64,000 bases of DNA from Celeribacter neptunius (GCF_900113955.1 NZ_FORH01000001.1:798395-862394); one strand, 5' to 3'. Shown: positions 46,527-56,120, counted from the first letter of the stretch. The notes: generated by a model from the sequence alone, not told the origin. A program made the numbers and translations.

Positions 46527-47282
46527 TCAGCTGTCGGTTTTCACCAGGCGCAGCACCGGTTTGCTCCGGCGCGCTGCGGCCATCGGGTCCTGACGCGGGG
46601 CAGGGCGCTCTGCGCTGGCTTCATCGCCGGCGCCGGCCTTGCGGGTCTCGTCGAAGGCGCGTTTGGCTTCGGCAAATCCGGCCGGGATCGGGGTGCCTTT
46701 GGCGGTGGTGTCAAAGGTCTGATCCGTCGGGTTGTCCGAGAGCAGCGGGCGGGAAGCCACATCCACCACTTCGAAGCGGCGCGGCTGACGGCCAATTTCG
46801 CCTTTCGACTGCAGGCAGCCGAGGATGCGATTGACATCGCCGAGGTCGGATTTCAACGGGCAGAGCAGAAGCTGGGCATCCATGGCGCCGCGACCGATGC
46901 CACGTTCGGCCTTGAGCGTCACCACGGTGATCTGCGGCGTCTCGAACACGGCTTCCAGCGCTTCGGAGATCTTGGCGCGGCTCTCCGGCACGAACATGGC
47001 GGTGAGCGGCATGCCGCGGACTTCCATGCCCATCAGATCGGTGAGGTGCATGCCGGCGAGACGGAAACGGGCCACGCCCGGTGCGATGCGTTCGAGGATG
47101 AAGGCGAATTCCAGAGCGGATTGCATGCCGCGCGGATCGATCTCGGCCCGTGCCGGAACCGGGCGACCGTTGCGAAGACCGTCCCAATAGGCCTCGACCG
47201 TTTTGAGCGCCGGGAAATGCATCTCGTTGCGACGGGGCATGAGAGAAACGACGTTTGAGCCACTGACATATTCAATTTTCAT
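46527..47282 (-). CDS. PAS-domain protein of the Rhodobacterales type
   Basis: A 251-residue soluble protein. Residues ~25-190 match the PAS family common in Rhodobacterales: HFPALKTVEAYWDGLRNGR, FAFILERIAPGVARFRLAGM, HLTDLMGMEVRGMPLTAMF and AQLLLCPLKSDLGDVNRILG. The last ~60 residues are low-complexity, basic and probably disordered. There is no output domain, so any signalling must go through a partner. The ATG at 47282 follows AGGTGATGAG. A CtrA-type box lies 126-140 bp upstream on the same strand. Confidence 0.85.
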   Translation of the reverse strand: MKIEYVSGSNVVSLMPRRNEMHFPALKTVEAYWDGLRNGRPVPARAEIDPRGMQSALEFAFILERIAPGVARFRLAGMHLTDLMGMEVRGMPLTAMFVPESRAKISEALEAVFETPQITVVTLKAERGIGRGAMDAQLLLCPLKSDLGDVNRILGCLQSKGEIGRQPRRFEVVDVASRPLLSDNPTDQTFDTTAKGTPIPAGFAEAKRAFDETRKAGAGDEASAERPAPRQDPMAAARRSKPVLRLVKTDS

Positions 47283-47407
47283 CTCATCACCTATCGTCTT
47301 GCGGTTGGCCCGTCGGGGCATGTTCTAACTTGATCTGATGTGCTGCAGTTGATCACCGCGGCGTTGACCTGAATATGACACGACTTTGCCCAATTTGGAG
47401 GGAAAAC

Positions 47408-47422
47408 CTAACCAATGGTTAA
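47408..47422 (-). promoter_or_regulatory. Predicted CtrA box upstream of the PAS gene
   Basis: On the minus strand the site reads TTAACCATTGGTTAG: TTAA-N7-TTAG, seven of eight consensus positions, beginning with the half-site TTAACCAT. Confidence 0.6.
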
Positions 47423-48039
47423 CAGCTTGCGTAAGATTGACGGGAAACCGGTGAGGATTTGGTAAGCAATTTCTCAAGAAAATATCGTGGCTGTTTTTCC
47501 AAATGCTGTTTTATCAAATACTTACAGATATTCCTTCCCCGCGTTCGAAATAGGAATTGCGAAAATATTTCATGATCGGGATCAAAATGCGGAATTCGAT
47601 AAATTTGTACATATCTGCCTCTTAACGTTGCTGAACCGTTAAAATCGGGTGAAATGAGGCGGGAATGTGACGAATGCGGCCGGCAGGTGAGTCTCAATTC
47701 AGGACACTGCCACCATAATCCGGTCACAATTGACCGCATCTATGCGCCTTAATTCGGCGCGCTCGCCTTTGTTTCGCCCCGGTTCCGACTCCGGCGCGCG
47801 GGGCGAGGCCGGGAATTGCGCCGAAATCGGCCTGATATGCCAGGCGAAGGTCGGGTAGGGCGATGCTGGATGATAGCCGGGCGGTTCTGGGCGATGCTGG
47901 TCAAGCGGCATCCGGGCCGCTATAGAACAGGACGATATGAACAGGATGCGGCGCCTTCGCCCATTCGCTCCTTGATCGGGCGAAGACGCAGGCGCGGCCA
48001 ATCCCCGGGCCCACCCGGCAGCGTCAAAGGAAAGACGAT
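47423..48039. other. 617-bp intergenic stretch, partly A+T-rich
   Basis: No gene was seen on either strand. 47440-47640 is clearly richer in A+T than the window, with GAAAATAT occurring twice and TTAA at 47622 and 47639. 47760-48039 returns to high G+C and leads into gmk, whose ribosome site (AAAGGAAAG) ends just before 48040. Confidence 0.5.
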
Positions 48040-48687
48040 ATGGCAACTGAGCGGCGCGGTCTTCTGATCATCCTCTCTTCTCCCTCCGGCGCGGGCAAAT
48101 CCACGCTGGCACGCAAATTGATGGGCTGGGACGAGACGCTGAGCTTTTCGGTCTCCGCCACCACCCGGGCTGCGCGCCCGGGCGAGGTCGATGGCCAGGA
48201 TTATCATTTTGTCGGCGAGCCGGAGTTCAAGGAGATGGTGACCAAGGGCGAGATGCTCGAACATGCCCATGTCTTCGGCAATTTCTACGGCTCTCCCGCC
48301 GCGCCGGTGCGCACCGCGATCGAGGCCGGGCGCGATGTGCTTTTCGATGTCGATTGGCAGGGCGCGCAGCAGATCGCCAATTCCGTGCTGCGCGACCATG
48401 TGCTGTCGATCTTCGTGCTGCCGCCTTCGATCCGCGAGCTGCGCCGCCGTCTCGAAGAGCGCGGTCAGGACGCGCCCGAGGTGATCGCCAAGCGGATGCA
48501 GAAGAGCTGGGACGAGATCAGCCATTGGGACGGCTATGACTATGTGCTGGTCAATGACGATCTTGAGACCTCGTTCGCGCGGCTCAAGACCATCATCGAG
48601 GCCGAACGCCTACGCCGGGCCCAGCAGCCCGGGCTTTTGAGTTTCGTGCGCGATCTTCAGTCTGAATTCGAGGAGGTGGAAGGATGA
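48040..48687 (+). CDS. gmk: Guanylate kinase
   Basis: Phosphorylates GMP to GDP. The 215-residue product has the P-loop [10 protein letters not shown] (residues ~13-22), the GMP-binding [21 protein letters not shown] and the [10 protein letters not shown] segment. Length is normal. AAAGGAAAG precedes the ATG. Its stop overlaps the gamma-carbonic anhydrase start (ATGA), so the two are coupled. Confidence 0.97.
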   Translation: MATERRGLLIILSSPSGAGKSTLARKLMGWDETLSFSVSATTRAARPGEVDGQDYHFVGEPEFKEMVTKGEMLEHAHVFGNFYGSPAAPVRTAIEAGRDVLFDVDWQGAQQIANSVLRDHVLSIFVLPPSIRELRRRLEERGQDAPEVIAKRMQKSWDEISHWDGYDYVLVNDDLETSFARLKTIIEAERLRRAQQPGLLSFVRDLQSEFEEVEG

Positions 48688-49214
48688 CGCTTTACGCTTT
48701 GGACGGCCATGCGCCGGTGCTGCCGGAAAACGGCGACTATTGGGTGGCCGAGGATGCCAATGTCATCGGCAAGGTGGTGCTCGAAGAGGCGGCGAGCATC
48801 TGGTTCGGGGTGACGATCCGCGGCGACAATGAGACGATCTATGTCGGCGCCGGCACGAATATCCAGGAAAATTCCGTGCTGCACACCGATATCGGCTATC
48901 CGCTCAGCATCGGCGCCGGCTGTACCATCGGCCACAAGGCGATGCTGCACGGCTGTAGCATCGGCGAGAACAGCCTGATCGGCATGGGGGCGACCGTGCT
49001 CAACGGCGCCAAGATTGGTAAGAATTGTCTGATCGGCGCCTGTGCGCTCATCACCGAAGGCAAGGAGATCCCCGACGGTTCGCTGGTCATGGGCAGCCCA
49101 GGCAAGGTGGTGCGTCAGCTCACCGAGACCCAGATCCAGGGGCTCAGGGCCTCGGCGCTGCATTACCAGCAGAATGCGCGACGCTATCGCGACGGGCTGG
49201 AAAAAATCGGCTAA
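48684..49214 (+). CDS. Gamma-carbonic anhydrase family protein
   Basis: A 176-residue left-handed beta-helix protein with hexapeptide repeats. The three zinc-ligand histidines are His67 (SVLHTDIG), His84 (TIGHKAM) and His89 (MLHGCSIG). The catalytic Glu loops of the Cam enzyme are not obvious, as in most bacterial homologues (YrdA/PaaY type), so activity is uncertain. It overlaps gmk by four bases. A convergent unknown gene follows. Confidence 0.9.
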   Translation: MTLYALDGHAPVLPENGDYWVAEDANVIGKVVLEEAASIWFGVTIRGDNETIYVGAGTNIQENSVLHTDIGYPLSIGAGCTIGHKAMLHGCSIGENSLIGMGATVLNGAKIGKNCLIGACALITEGKEIPDGSLVMGSPGKVVRQLTETQIQGLRASALHYQQNARRYRDGLEKIG

Positions 49215-49250
49215 AGGCCGCGCCCCCGGCGGCGGTCCGGGCGCGCGCGC

Positions 49251-49664
49251 TCAGTGCAGCGCGTCCACCTGCATCGGCGCCGGCAGCAAAAGATCGCAGC
49301 TGAGCTGTGGATAGAGCGTGCGCAGCTCGGCCCGGATGATGTCCGGGCGGGGCAGGTCGCCGGCCAGAATCCGATAGGCGCCTTTGAATTCCGCCGCCTG
49401 CAACAGACGCGCCAGATCCAGACAATCGAAAGTGTTCCCCATGGCCGGGGCGATGACGCTGTCGGGGGCCATTTTCCGCAGAAGCTCCGGCGTGAGATCA
49501 CCGAATGCGAGGCAAAACAACTGTGCGGTTTTGGGGAAATGGCATTTCAGCCCCTGCATGTCCTGCGGTTCCCCGACCATCAGGATCACATGGTTCTGTC
49601 GCAGCTGTCTGCTGTCGAGAGGGCTGATCAGCTCCCCGAAGATGGCCTGTCGAATGGTTCCCAT
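49251..49664 (-). CDS. Hypothetical protein, conserved-looking
   Basis: A 137-residue soluble protein that I do not recognise. The sequence alternates hydrophobic strands and helices (NHVILMVGEPQDMQGL, FGDLTPELLRKMAPDSVIAP, CLDLARLLQAAEFKGAYRIL), which looks like a Rossmann-type or receiver-like alpha/beta fold. It ends in LLPAPMQVDAL. There is no signal peptide or membrane helix. It is convergent with the carbonic-anhydrase gene and divergent from phoR, with the Pho box 180 bp from its start. Confidence 0.65.
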   Translation of the reverse strand: MGTIRQAIFGELISPLDSRQLRQNHVILMVGEPQDMQGLKCHFPKTAQLFCLAFGDLTPELLRKMAPDSVIAPAMGNTFDCLDLARLLQAAEFKGAYRILAGDLPRPDIIRAELRTLYPQLSCDLLLPAPMQVDALH

Positions 49665-49842
49665 GAGCCATGAACCTCAGAATGTGTCGCAGTTGTACCT
49701 GTGAGAAAAGTCGCTATGTGTCGAAAATGCAATAGTTTTCTTGCCAAACTCGCAATCTTTTGCAAAATGCGAAATCAATTACGCACGATGTGACGTGCTC
49801 AAGGGGAATGAAATCGCACGTTCGCCCCTTGGAGCCGCCCGC

Positions 49843-49862
49843 TTGTCATGAAAATGTTACAT
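49843..49862 (+). promoter_or_regulatory. Pho box upstream of phoR
   Basis: TTGTCATGAAAATGTTACAT has the two GT(C/T)A(T/C) half-repeats 11 bases apart expected for PhoB binding. It differs at one position from the box before pstS. It also covers the in-frame ATG at 49848, arguing that phoR begins downstream. Confidence 0.8.
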
Positions 49863-49898
49863 GCGCGCAGTACCCCAAGCGCCCAGACAGGACGGTCC

Positions 49899-50966
49899 AT
49901 GCAATATCCCCGACACAAGATCACCCACGGCGAAGAAATGATGAGCGCGATGGCCGATGCCATGCCGCTGCCCGTCGTGGTGATCGCGCGCGACGAGCGG
50001 ATCATGGCCGCCAATGCGCCGGCCCGGGCCCTGTTCAACGAATCCATGGTCGGGCGGCATTACATCACCGTGCTGCGGCAACCGATCCTGCTCGATGCGA
50101 TCGAGAACGTGCTGCGGCTCTCGGAACCGGCCGATGCCACCTACAGGATCACCGAAAGCCAGCGCGATCTGGTCTATGACGTGGCGCTCCGACCGGTGAT
50201 CGTCGAGGATTTCGCCTGTGTCACGATCGCCTTCGAGGACAAGACCGAGGTGCAGGAAGCCGGACAGATGCGGCGCGATTTCGTTGCCAATGTCTCGCAC
50301 GAGCTGCGCACGCCGTTAACGGCGGTGCTGGGCTTCATCGAAACACTGTTGGGCCCGGCGGCCGAGGATGCCAATGCGCGGGAGCGGTTCCTGACGATCA
50401 TGGATCGCGAAGCCAAGCGGATGAATCGCATCGTCGGCGATCTTCTGTCCCTGAGCCGGGTCGAATCCGAGCGCCGGGTGCGACCGACGGCAGAGGTGGA
50501 TATCCCCGCCGTGCTGCGCTCCGTCGTGCTGAGCCTGCAACCGGTGGCCGAGAAGCAGAATGTGAAACTGATCGTCGAGGGGGCCGAGACCTCCGAGATG
50601 GTGCCGGGCGATCATGACCAGCTGACCCAGGTGTTCACCAATCTGATCGAGAATGCGATCAAATATGGCGGCCGCGACAAGGAGGTCCATATCTGCATGA
50701 CCTCGCACACGGTGGAGCCGACCATGCGCAGTTCGGCGATCCGGGTCGATATCTCTGATCAGGGTGAGGGGATCGCCTCGCAACACATCCCGCGCCTGAC
50801 CGAGCGATTCTACCGGGTGGATTCGCACCGCTCGCGTGAAATGGGCGGCACCGGGCTCGGCCTGGCGATCGTGAAACATATTCTCAATCGCCACCGCGGG
50901 CGTCTCAGGATCGAGAGCCACAAAGGGCAGGGCAGCTGTTTCTCGGTGATCCTGCCTTACGAATAA
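49899..50966 (+). CDS. phoR: Phosphate-regulon sensor kinase PhoR
   Basis: Histidine kinase that controls PhoB. The 355-residue product has a PAS domain (~residues 20-115, PLPVVVIARDERIMAANAPA), a dimerisation domain with phospho-His134 in FVANVSHELRTPL, and an ATPase domain with N, G1 and G2 boxes (FTNLIENAIKYGG, DISDQGEGI, GGTGLGLAIV). I see no membrane helix, unlike E. coli PhoR, so it is probably cytoplasmic. The start at 49899 clears the Pho box; the earlier ATG at 49848 lies within it. It heads the phosphate regulon. Confidence 0.93.
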   Translation: MQYPRHKITHGEEMMSAMADAMPLPVVVIARDERIMAANAPARALFNESMVGRHYITVLRQPILLDAIENVLRLSEPADATYRITESQRDLVYDVALRPVIVEDFACVTIAFEDKTEVQEAGQMRRDFVANVSHELRTPLTAVLGFIETLLGPAAEDANARERFLTIMDREAKRMNRIVGDLLSLSRVESERRVRPTAEVDIPAVLRSVVLSLQPVAEKQNVKLIVEGAETSEMVPGDHDQLTQVFTNLIENAIKYGGRDKEVHICMTSHTVEPTMRSSAIRVDISDQGEGIASQHIPRLTERFYRVDSHRSREMGGTGLGLAIVKHILNRHRGRLRIESHKGQGSCFSVILPYE

Positions 50967-51205
50967 GGGTTCGACAGCCCGCGCTTGGGCTGCGTTTGGC
51001 TTTGGTCGGAACACGCTTGGGTCGTGTCACGTTTGGTCGCGTCACATCGTGTCATATTTCCCGTCGCAATCGGCGGAACAAGGGGCTCGGGACGATCCTC
51101 GCGACAAAAGCGACTGTCACATTTCTTAAATTGTCGTCACAGATCCCTATGAAAATCCGGGTTTTTCTGGGGTAATCGGCAAGATGTCTAGGAAAATCGC
51201 CCCGG

Positions 51206-51225
51206 TTGTCATGAAACTGTTACAT
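51206..51225 (+). promoter_or_regulatory. Pho box upstream of pstS
   Basis: TTGTCATGAAACTGTTACAT, nearly identical to the box before phoR, lies about 90 bp before the pstS start. The rest of the 350-bp phoR-pstS gap has a short AGCCC/GGGCT hairpin near 50978 and several GTCAC elements but no gene. Confidence 0.88.
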
Positions 51226-51316
51226 TAGTTTCACAAAAGCATTGCAACGCCATCCTAAACCGCCGATCGAGAGGGCAATGATGCTCTCGGACACAAGCAA
51301 ATTTCAGGAGCATATG

Positions 51317-52348
51317 ATGTCCTTTGTGAAACTGACCGCTTCCGCGCTCGCGATTGCCGCCGTTTCGGCCACCGCCGCCGCCGCCCGTGACCAGGTGCAG
51401 GTCGCCGGTTCTTCCACCGTTCTGCCCTACGCTTCCATCGTCGCTGAAGCTTTCGGTGAAAACTTCGACTTCCCGACCCCGGTCGTGGAATCCGGTGGCT
51501 CCTCCGCTGGTCTGAAACGCTTCTGCGAAGGTGTTGGCGAAAACACCATCGACGTGGCCAACGCGTCCCGCAAGATCAAGGACAAAGAGATCGCAGCCTG
51601 TGCCGAAGCCGGCGTGACCGACATCATCGAGGTTCGCATCGGCTATGACGGCATCGTCTTCGCCTCCCAGCTGAACGGCCCGGCCTTCACCGCATTCGAA
51701 CCGGCTGACATCTTCAACGCTCTGGGCGCCAAAGTCCTGAAAGACGGCGAAATCGTTGACAACACCTACGCTCAGTGGGCTGACTTCAACGCCGATCTGC
51801 CGGCTGCCGACATCATGGCTTTCATCCCGGGCACCAAGCACGGCACCCGCGAAGTCTTCGAAGAAAAAGTGCTCGTCGCTGGTTGTGAAGCCACCGGCGC
51901 CTACGACGCCATGGTTGCTTCCGGCATGTCCGAAGACGACGCGGAAGACGCTTGTATGTCTGTTCGCACCGATGGCAAATCCGTGGACATCGACGGCGAC
52001 TACACCGAGACGCTGGCCTCCATCGACGCCAACCCGAACGGCATCGGCGTGTTCGGTCTCGCCTTCTACGAGAACAACACCGACAAGCTGAAAACCGCGA
52101 CCATGTCCGGCGTTGAAGCCACCACCGCGACCATCGCCTCCGGCGACTACCCGGTCTCCCGCCCGCTGTTCTTCTACGTGAAGAAAGCCCACATCGGCGT
52201 GATCCCGGGTCTGAAAGAATACGCTGAGTTCTTCATCTCCGACGACATGGCTGGCCCGGACGGCCCGCTTGCCGAATACGGCCTCGTCTCCGATCCGGAA
52301 CTGGCCTCGACCCAGGCTGCGATCGAAGCCGAAGACACCATGCAGTAA
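51317..52348 (+). CDS. pstS: Phosphate-binding periplasmic protein PstS
   Basis: High-affinity periplasmic phosphate receptor of the Pst ABC transporter. The 343-residue product has a signal peptide (~residues 1-23, ...ATAAAA). The phosphate-loop motifs are QVAGSSTVLPYAS, VVESGGSSAGLKRFC and FIPGTKHGTREVF. Codon use is visibly biased to C-ending codons typical of high expression. CAGGAG lies six bases before the ATG at 51317; the ATG at 51314 is too close. A strong hairpin follows before pstC. Confidence 0.95.
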   Translation: MSFVKLTASALAIAAVSATAAAARDQVQVAGSSTVLPYASIVAEAFGENFDFPTPVVESGGSSAGLKRFCEGVGENTIDVANASRKIKDKEIAACAEAGVTDIIEVRIGYDGIVFASQLNGPAFTAFEPADIFNALGAKVLKDGEIVDNTYAQWADFNADLPAADIMAFIPGTKHGTREVFEEKVLVAGCEATGAYDAMVASGMSEDDAEDACMSVRTDGKSVDIDGDYTETLASIDANPNGIGVFGLAFYENNTDKLKTATMSGVEATTATIASGDYPVSRPLFFYVKKAHIGVIPGLKEYAEFFISDDMAGPDGPLAEYGLVSDPELASTQAAIEAEDTMQ

Positions 52349-52377
52349 GCCGCCTTGGCTTTCTGAAGACACTGGCG

Positions 52378-52403
52378 GCGGCGCGGGGATCCCCCTGCGC
52401 CGC
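52378..52403 (+). promoter_or_regulatory. Intercistronic hairpin between pstS and pstC
   Basis: GCGGCGC (52378-52384) and GCGCCGC (52397-52403) pair, extended by GGGG/CCCC with one bulged T. There is no T-run, so it probably stabilises the pstS mRNA or dampens readthrough. Confidence 0.6.
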
Positions 52404-52476
52404 TTCCCATCCGGGCTCCCCGGTTCATGACAATCCTGCAACGGACGTATTCTCCGTCCCGCACAAGGAGCGGCAC

Positions 52477-53943
52477 ATGCCCATATTGTGGCTCATTCTC
52501 CTCGTTCTGGCCCTTGGCCTCATTGGTTTTGTTCTTGGGCGCAGCCGTGCGCTGAGCAACGCCGGCGGCGATATCCGTCAGCTTCATTCCCTGCCGAGCT
52601 ATTATGGCTCGAACGTCTTGCTTGCGACGCTGATCCCGGGCTTAGCCGTGCTGCTGCTCTGGCTGATCGCGCAACCGATGGTGATCCACGGCCAGATCTC
52701 CTCGATGATCCCCGAAAGCGCCTATACCGACGCCGGCTCGCTGAACCTTGTGATGTCGGATGTGAAACGCGTCGCAGAGGGGCTTGATATCGCGGTGCAG
52801 GAAGGCGCGCTGAGCGTCGAACAGGCCCGTGACATCCGCACCGAATTCACCGATATCCGGGCGCGTCTGGGCGAGGTCGGGGTGGCGCTCGGCTCCAATG
52901 TCGAGGCCTATGTGCTGAAAGCCGCCCAGAGATACCGGGTGATGAATGCCGTGGGGCATTGGATCATGACCGGCGCGGTTCTGGCCGCGGCGCTGGCCGG
53001 GTTCGCCTATGCGCTGATGCGCACCAACAAGGACTACCGCGCCCGCAACCAGGTCGAGAAAGTGCTCCTGGGCCTGTTGATCGGCGCCGCGTCGCTCGCC
53101 GTTCTGACCACGGTCGGGATCGTGCTGTCGCTGATCTTCAACACGATCGAGTTTTTCAAGCTCTACCCGGCGATGGACTTTTTCTTCGGCACCACCTGGT
53201 CGCCCTCCTTTGGCGGCGGCTCCGAGCTTGGCATCCTGCCGCTGTTCTGGGGCACCTTTTATGTCTCGCTGATCGCGCTGGTCGTGGCCGTGCCGATCGG
53301 GCTTTTCGCTGCCGTCTACCTGTCGGAATACGCGGGCCCGAAAGTGCGCGCCATCGCCAAGCCGCTTCTCGAGGTGCTCGCCGGCATCCCGACCATCGTC
53401 TACGGTCTGTTTGCACTGCTGACCGTCGGGCCCCTCCTGATGAATGTCTTCGGTGAAGATGGCGGTCTCGGCTGGATGCAGGGCGGGCGCTCGGTGATGA
53501 CCGCCGGTCTGGTGATGGGCGTCATGCTCATTCCCTTCGTGTCCTCGCTTTCCGATGACATCATCAACGCCGTGCCGCAGGCGATGCGCGACGGTTCGCT
53601 CGGGCTCGGCGCCACCAAATCCGAAACCGTGAAACAGGTGGTTCTGCCGGCCGCTCTGCCGGGCATCGTCGGCGCCATCCTTCTGGCCGCCTCGCGCGCC
53701 ATCGGCGAGACCATGATCGTGGTCCTGGGCGCCGGGGCCGCAGCCCGGCTCAGCATGAACCCGTTCGAAGCCATGACCACGGTGACCACGCGGATCGTGT
53801 CGCAGCTCACCGGTGACGCCGATTTCGCCTCTGCCGAAGCGCTCGTGGCCTTTGCCCTCGGGATGACGCTCTTTGTCATCACCCTCGGGCTCAACATTCT
53901 CGCGCTCGTGATCGTGCGCAAATACCGGGAGCAGTATGACTGA
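52477..53943 (+). CDS. pstC: Phosphate ABC permease PstC
   Basis: Inner-membrane permease. At 488 residues it is much longer than E. coli PstC (~320). The N-terminal ~210 residues add two membrane helices and a soluble region. The permease core has LPLFWGTFYVSLIALVVAVP, YLSEYAG, VLAGIPTIVYGLFAL and the coupling loop DGSLGLGATKSETVKQVVLP. AAGGAGCGG precedes the ATG. The stop overlaps pstA by one base (TGATG). Confidence 0.95.
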   Translation: MPILWLILLVLALGLIGFVLGRSRALSNAGGDIRQLHSLPSYYGSNVLLATLIPGLAVLLLWLIAQPMVIHGQISSMIPESAYTDAGSLNLVMSDVKRVAEGLDIAVQEGALSVEQARDIRTEFTDIRARLGEVGVALGSNVEAYVLKAAQRYRVMNAVGHWIMTGAVLAAALAGFAYALMRTNKDYRARNQVEKVLLGLLIGAASLAVLTTVGIVLSLIFNTIEFFKLYPAMDFFFGTTWSPSFGGGSELGILPLFWGTFYVSLIALVVAVPIGLFAAVYLSEYAGPKVRAIAKPLLEVLAGIPTIVYGLFALLTVGPLLMNVFGEDGGLGWMQGGRSVMTAGLVMGVMLIPFVSSLSDDIINAVPQAMRDGSLGLGATKSETVKQVVLPAALPGIVGAILLAASRAIGETMIVVLGAGAAARLSMNPFEAMTTVTTRIVSQLTGDADFASAEALVAFALGMTLFVITLGLNILALVIVRKYREQYD

Positions 53944-55298
53944 TGTCCGATTTTACCGCAGATAACAGCCCCGCCGCCGGCAAGGGTAGCTCTCTGTTCA
54001 AAGAGACCGCCCGCACCAAGCGCCGCAACGCCGCCGAAGCCCGGTTCAAGGCCTATGGCATTGGCGCCATCGCCCTTGGCCTGTTCTTTCTGATCGCGCT
54101 CCTGAGCGCCATCATCTCGAACGGCATCCCGGCGTTCAAACAGACTTTCGTGACCATTTCGGTCGAATTGCCGGAGGCCAAGCTCGACAAGAACGGCAAC
54201 CGCGACCCGGCGGAAATGGCCAAGGTCACCACATTCGGCTACAAGCCGGTAATCACCAATGCGCTGATCGCGGCGCTGAAAGCCGAGGGGATCGAGATCC
54301 CCTTCGCGAAAGAAAAGGACGTCGCCGACATTCTGTCGTCCTCCGCGCCGGCGCAGGTGCGCGACACCGTGCTCGCCAATCCCGATCTCGTCGGTCAGAC
54401 CGTCGATTTCCGGCTCCTGGCCTCGTCGCGTGTGGACGGCTATTTCAAAGGCCGCGTGACCCGCGAGGCGCTGGCGCGTGACAAGAATCTCGACGCCGAG
54501 CATCTCGATATTGCCGATCAGATGGTGAAGGCCGGTCTGATGGAGACCACGTTCAACGCCGATTTCATCTTTGGCGCCGACGCCTCCGAGAGCCGTCCGG
54601 AACAGGCCGGGATCGGGGTGTCGATGGTCGGCTCCTTCTTCATGATGTTGGTGGTGCTGTCGCTGGCGCTGCCCATCGGTGTGGCCGCCTCGATCTATCT
54701 CGAGGAATTCGCGCCACAGAACAAATGGACCGATCTGATCGAGGTGAATATCTCCAATCTCGCGGCCGTGCCCTCGATCGTCTTCGGGATCCTCGGTCTG
54801 GCGGTGTTCATCCAGTTCGCGCATCTGCCGCAATCGGCACCGCTGGTGGGCGGTCTGGTGCTCACCCTGATGACCCTGCCGACGATCATCATCTCGACTC
54901 GGGCCTCGCTCAAGGCCGTGCCGCCCTCGATCCGCGATGCCGCGCTCGGCATCGGCGCCTCGAAGATGCAGTCGGTGTTCCACCATGTGCTGCCGCTGGC
55001 GATGCCGGGGATCCTGACCGGGACGATCATCGGTCTGGCGCAGGCATTGGGCGAGACCGCGCCGCTCCTGCTGATCGGCATGATCGGCTATATCGCCTCC
55101 AACATGCCCGATGGCATTGCCTCCGGCTTCCTCGATCCCAACTCGGCCATGCCCGCGCAGATTTACGAATGGGCAAAACGCGCCGATCCGGCCTATTATG
55201 AACGCGCCTGGGGCGGGATCATCATCCTTCTTTTGTTCCTGATGACGATGAACATCATCGCTGTCATTTTGCGCCGCCGCTTCGAGCGCCGCTGGTAA
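53943..55298 (+). CDS. pstA: Phosphate ABC permease PstA
   Basis: Second Pst permease, 451 residues. An N-terminal ~200-residue extension, typical of the long alphaproteobacterial form (DUF3333-like), has one membrane helix and a periplasmic part. The permease core follows: [46 protein letters not shown] and the coupling loop [20 protein letters not shown]. It is coupled to pstC and lies 13 bp before pstB. Confidence 0.95.
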   Translation: MSDFTADNSPAAGKGSSLFKETARTKRRNAAEARFKAYGIGAIALGLFFLIALLSAIISNGIPAFKQTFVTISVELPEAKLDKNGNRDPAEMAKVTTFGYKPVITNALIAALKAEGIEIPFAKEKDVADILSSSAPAQVRDTVLANPDLVGQTVDFRLLASSRVDGYFKGRVTREALARDKNLDAEHLDIADQMVKAGLMETTFNADFIFGADASESRPEQAGIGVSMVGSFFMMLVVLSLALPIGVAASIYLEEFAPQNKWTDLIEVNISNLAAVPSIVFGILGLAVFIQFAHLPQSAPLVGGLVLTLMTLPTIIISTRASLKAVPPSIRDAALGIGASKMQSVFHHVLPLAMPGILTGTIIGLAQALGETAPLLLIGMIGYIASNMPDGIASGFLDPNSAMPAQIYEWAKRADPAYYERAWGGIIILLLFLMTMNIIAVILRRRFERRW

Positions 55299-55311
55299 TG
55301 AGGTCCGAGCC

Positions 55312-56109
55312 ATGAACGATATGCGAATTGTGAAAAGAGACGTGGACATGAACGACACAAAAATCTCGGCCAAAGGGGTACAGGTCTTCTATGGCGACAC
55401 CCATGCGATCAAGGATGTGGATGTCGAGATCAAGGACAAGACCGTCACCGCCTTCATCGGTCCGTCGGGCTGTGGCAAGTCCACCTTCCTGCGCTGTCTG
55501 AACCGGATGAACGACACGATCGACATCTGCCGCGTCGAGGGCAATATCCTGCTGGACGGCGAGGATATCTACGACAAGCGCGTCGACCCGGTGCAACTGC
55601 GGGCCAAGGTCGGCATGGTGTTCCAGCGTCCGAACCCCTTCCCGAAGTCGATCTACGACAACATCGCCTACGGGCCGCGCATCCATGGTCTGGCCAAGAA
55701 CAAGGCCGATCTCGACGAGATCGTCGAAAAGGCGCTGCGCCGGGGCGCGATCTGGGATGAGGTCAAGGACCGTCTCGACGCGCCGGGCACCGGGCTTTCG
55801 GGTGGTCAGCAACAACGTCTGTGCATCGCCCGCGCCGTGGCGACCGAGCCGGAAGTGCTCCTGATGGACGAGCCGTGCTCCGCATTGGACCCGATCGCGA
55901 CGCTTCAGGTCGAAGAGTTGATCGACGAGCTGCGCGAGAATTTCTCCGTCGTCATCGTCACCCACTCGATGCAACAGGCCGCCCGTGTGAGCCAGAAGAC
56001 CGCGTTCTTTCACCTCGGCAATCTCGTCGAATATGGCGATACGGAACAGATTTTCACCAATCCGCAGGATGAGCGCACAGAGAGCTACATCACCGGCCGG
56101 ATCGGCTAA
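55312..56109 (+). CDS. pstB: Phosphate ABC ATPase PstB
   Basis: ATPase of the Pst transporter, 265 residues. Walker [10 protein letters not shown] (~residues 50-58), Pst-type Q-loop [19 protein letters not shown], signature [14 protein letters not shown] and Walker [14 protein letters not shown] are intact. An internal in-frame ATG (residue 13) is an alternative start, since the first 12 residues are poorly conserved in kind. 11 bp separate its stop from phoU. Confidence 0.97.
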   Translation: MNDMRIVKRDVDMNDTKISAKGVQVFYGDTHAIKDVDVEIKDKTVTAFIGPSGCGKSTFLRCLNRMNDTIDICRVEGNILLDGEDIYDKRVDPVQLRAKVGMVFQRPNPFPKSIYDNIAYGPRIHGLAKNKADLDEIVEKALRRGAIWDEVKDRLDAPGTGLSGGQQQRLCIARAVATEPEVLLMDEPCSALDPIATLQVEELIDELRENFSVVIVTHSMQQAARVSQKTAFFHLGNLVEYGDTEQIFTNPQDERTESYITGRIG

Positions 56110-56120
56110 GGAGAAATTTC

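Noticed and set aside
47622-47642. Possible CtrA full site in the PAS-gmk gap
   Set aside because: The two TTAA elements are 13 bases apart instead of 7.
51024-51055. Further Pho-box-like GTCAC repeats before pstS
   Set aside because: The half-repeats are 10 and 15 bases apart, not 11, and do not match the two clear boxes.
53400-55373. 657-codon minus-strand frame over pstC and pstA
   Set aside because: It is the antisense of two intact permease genes, with no ribosome site or family pattern.
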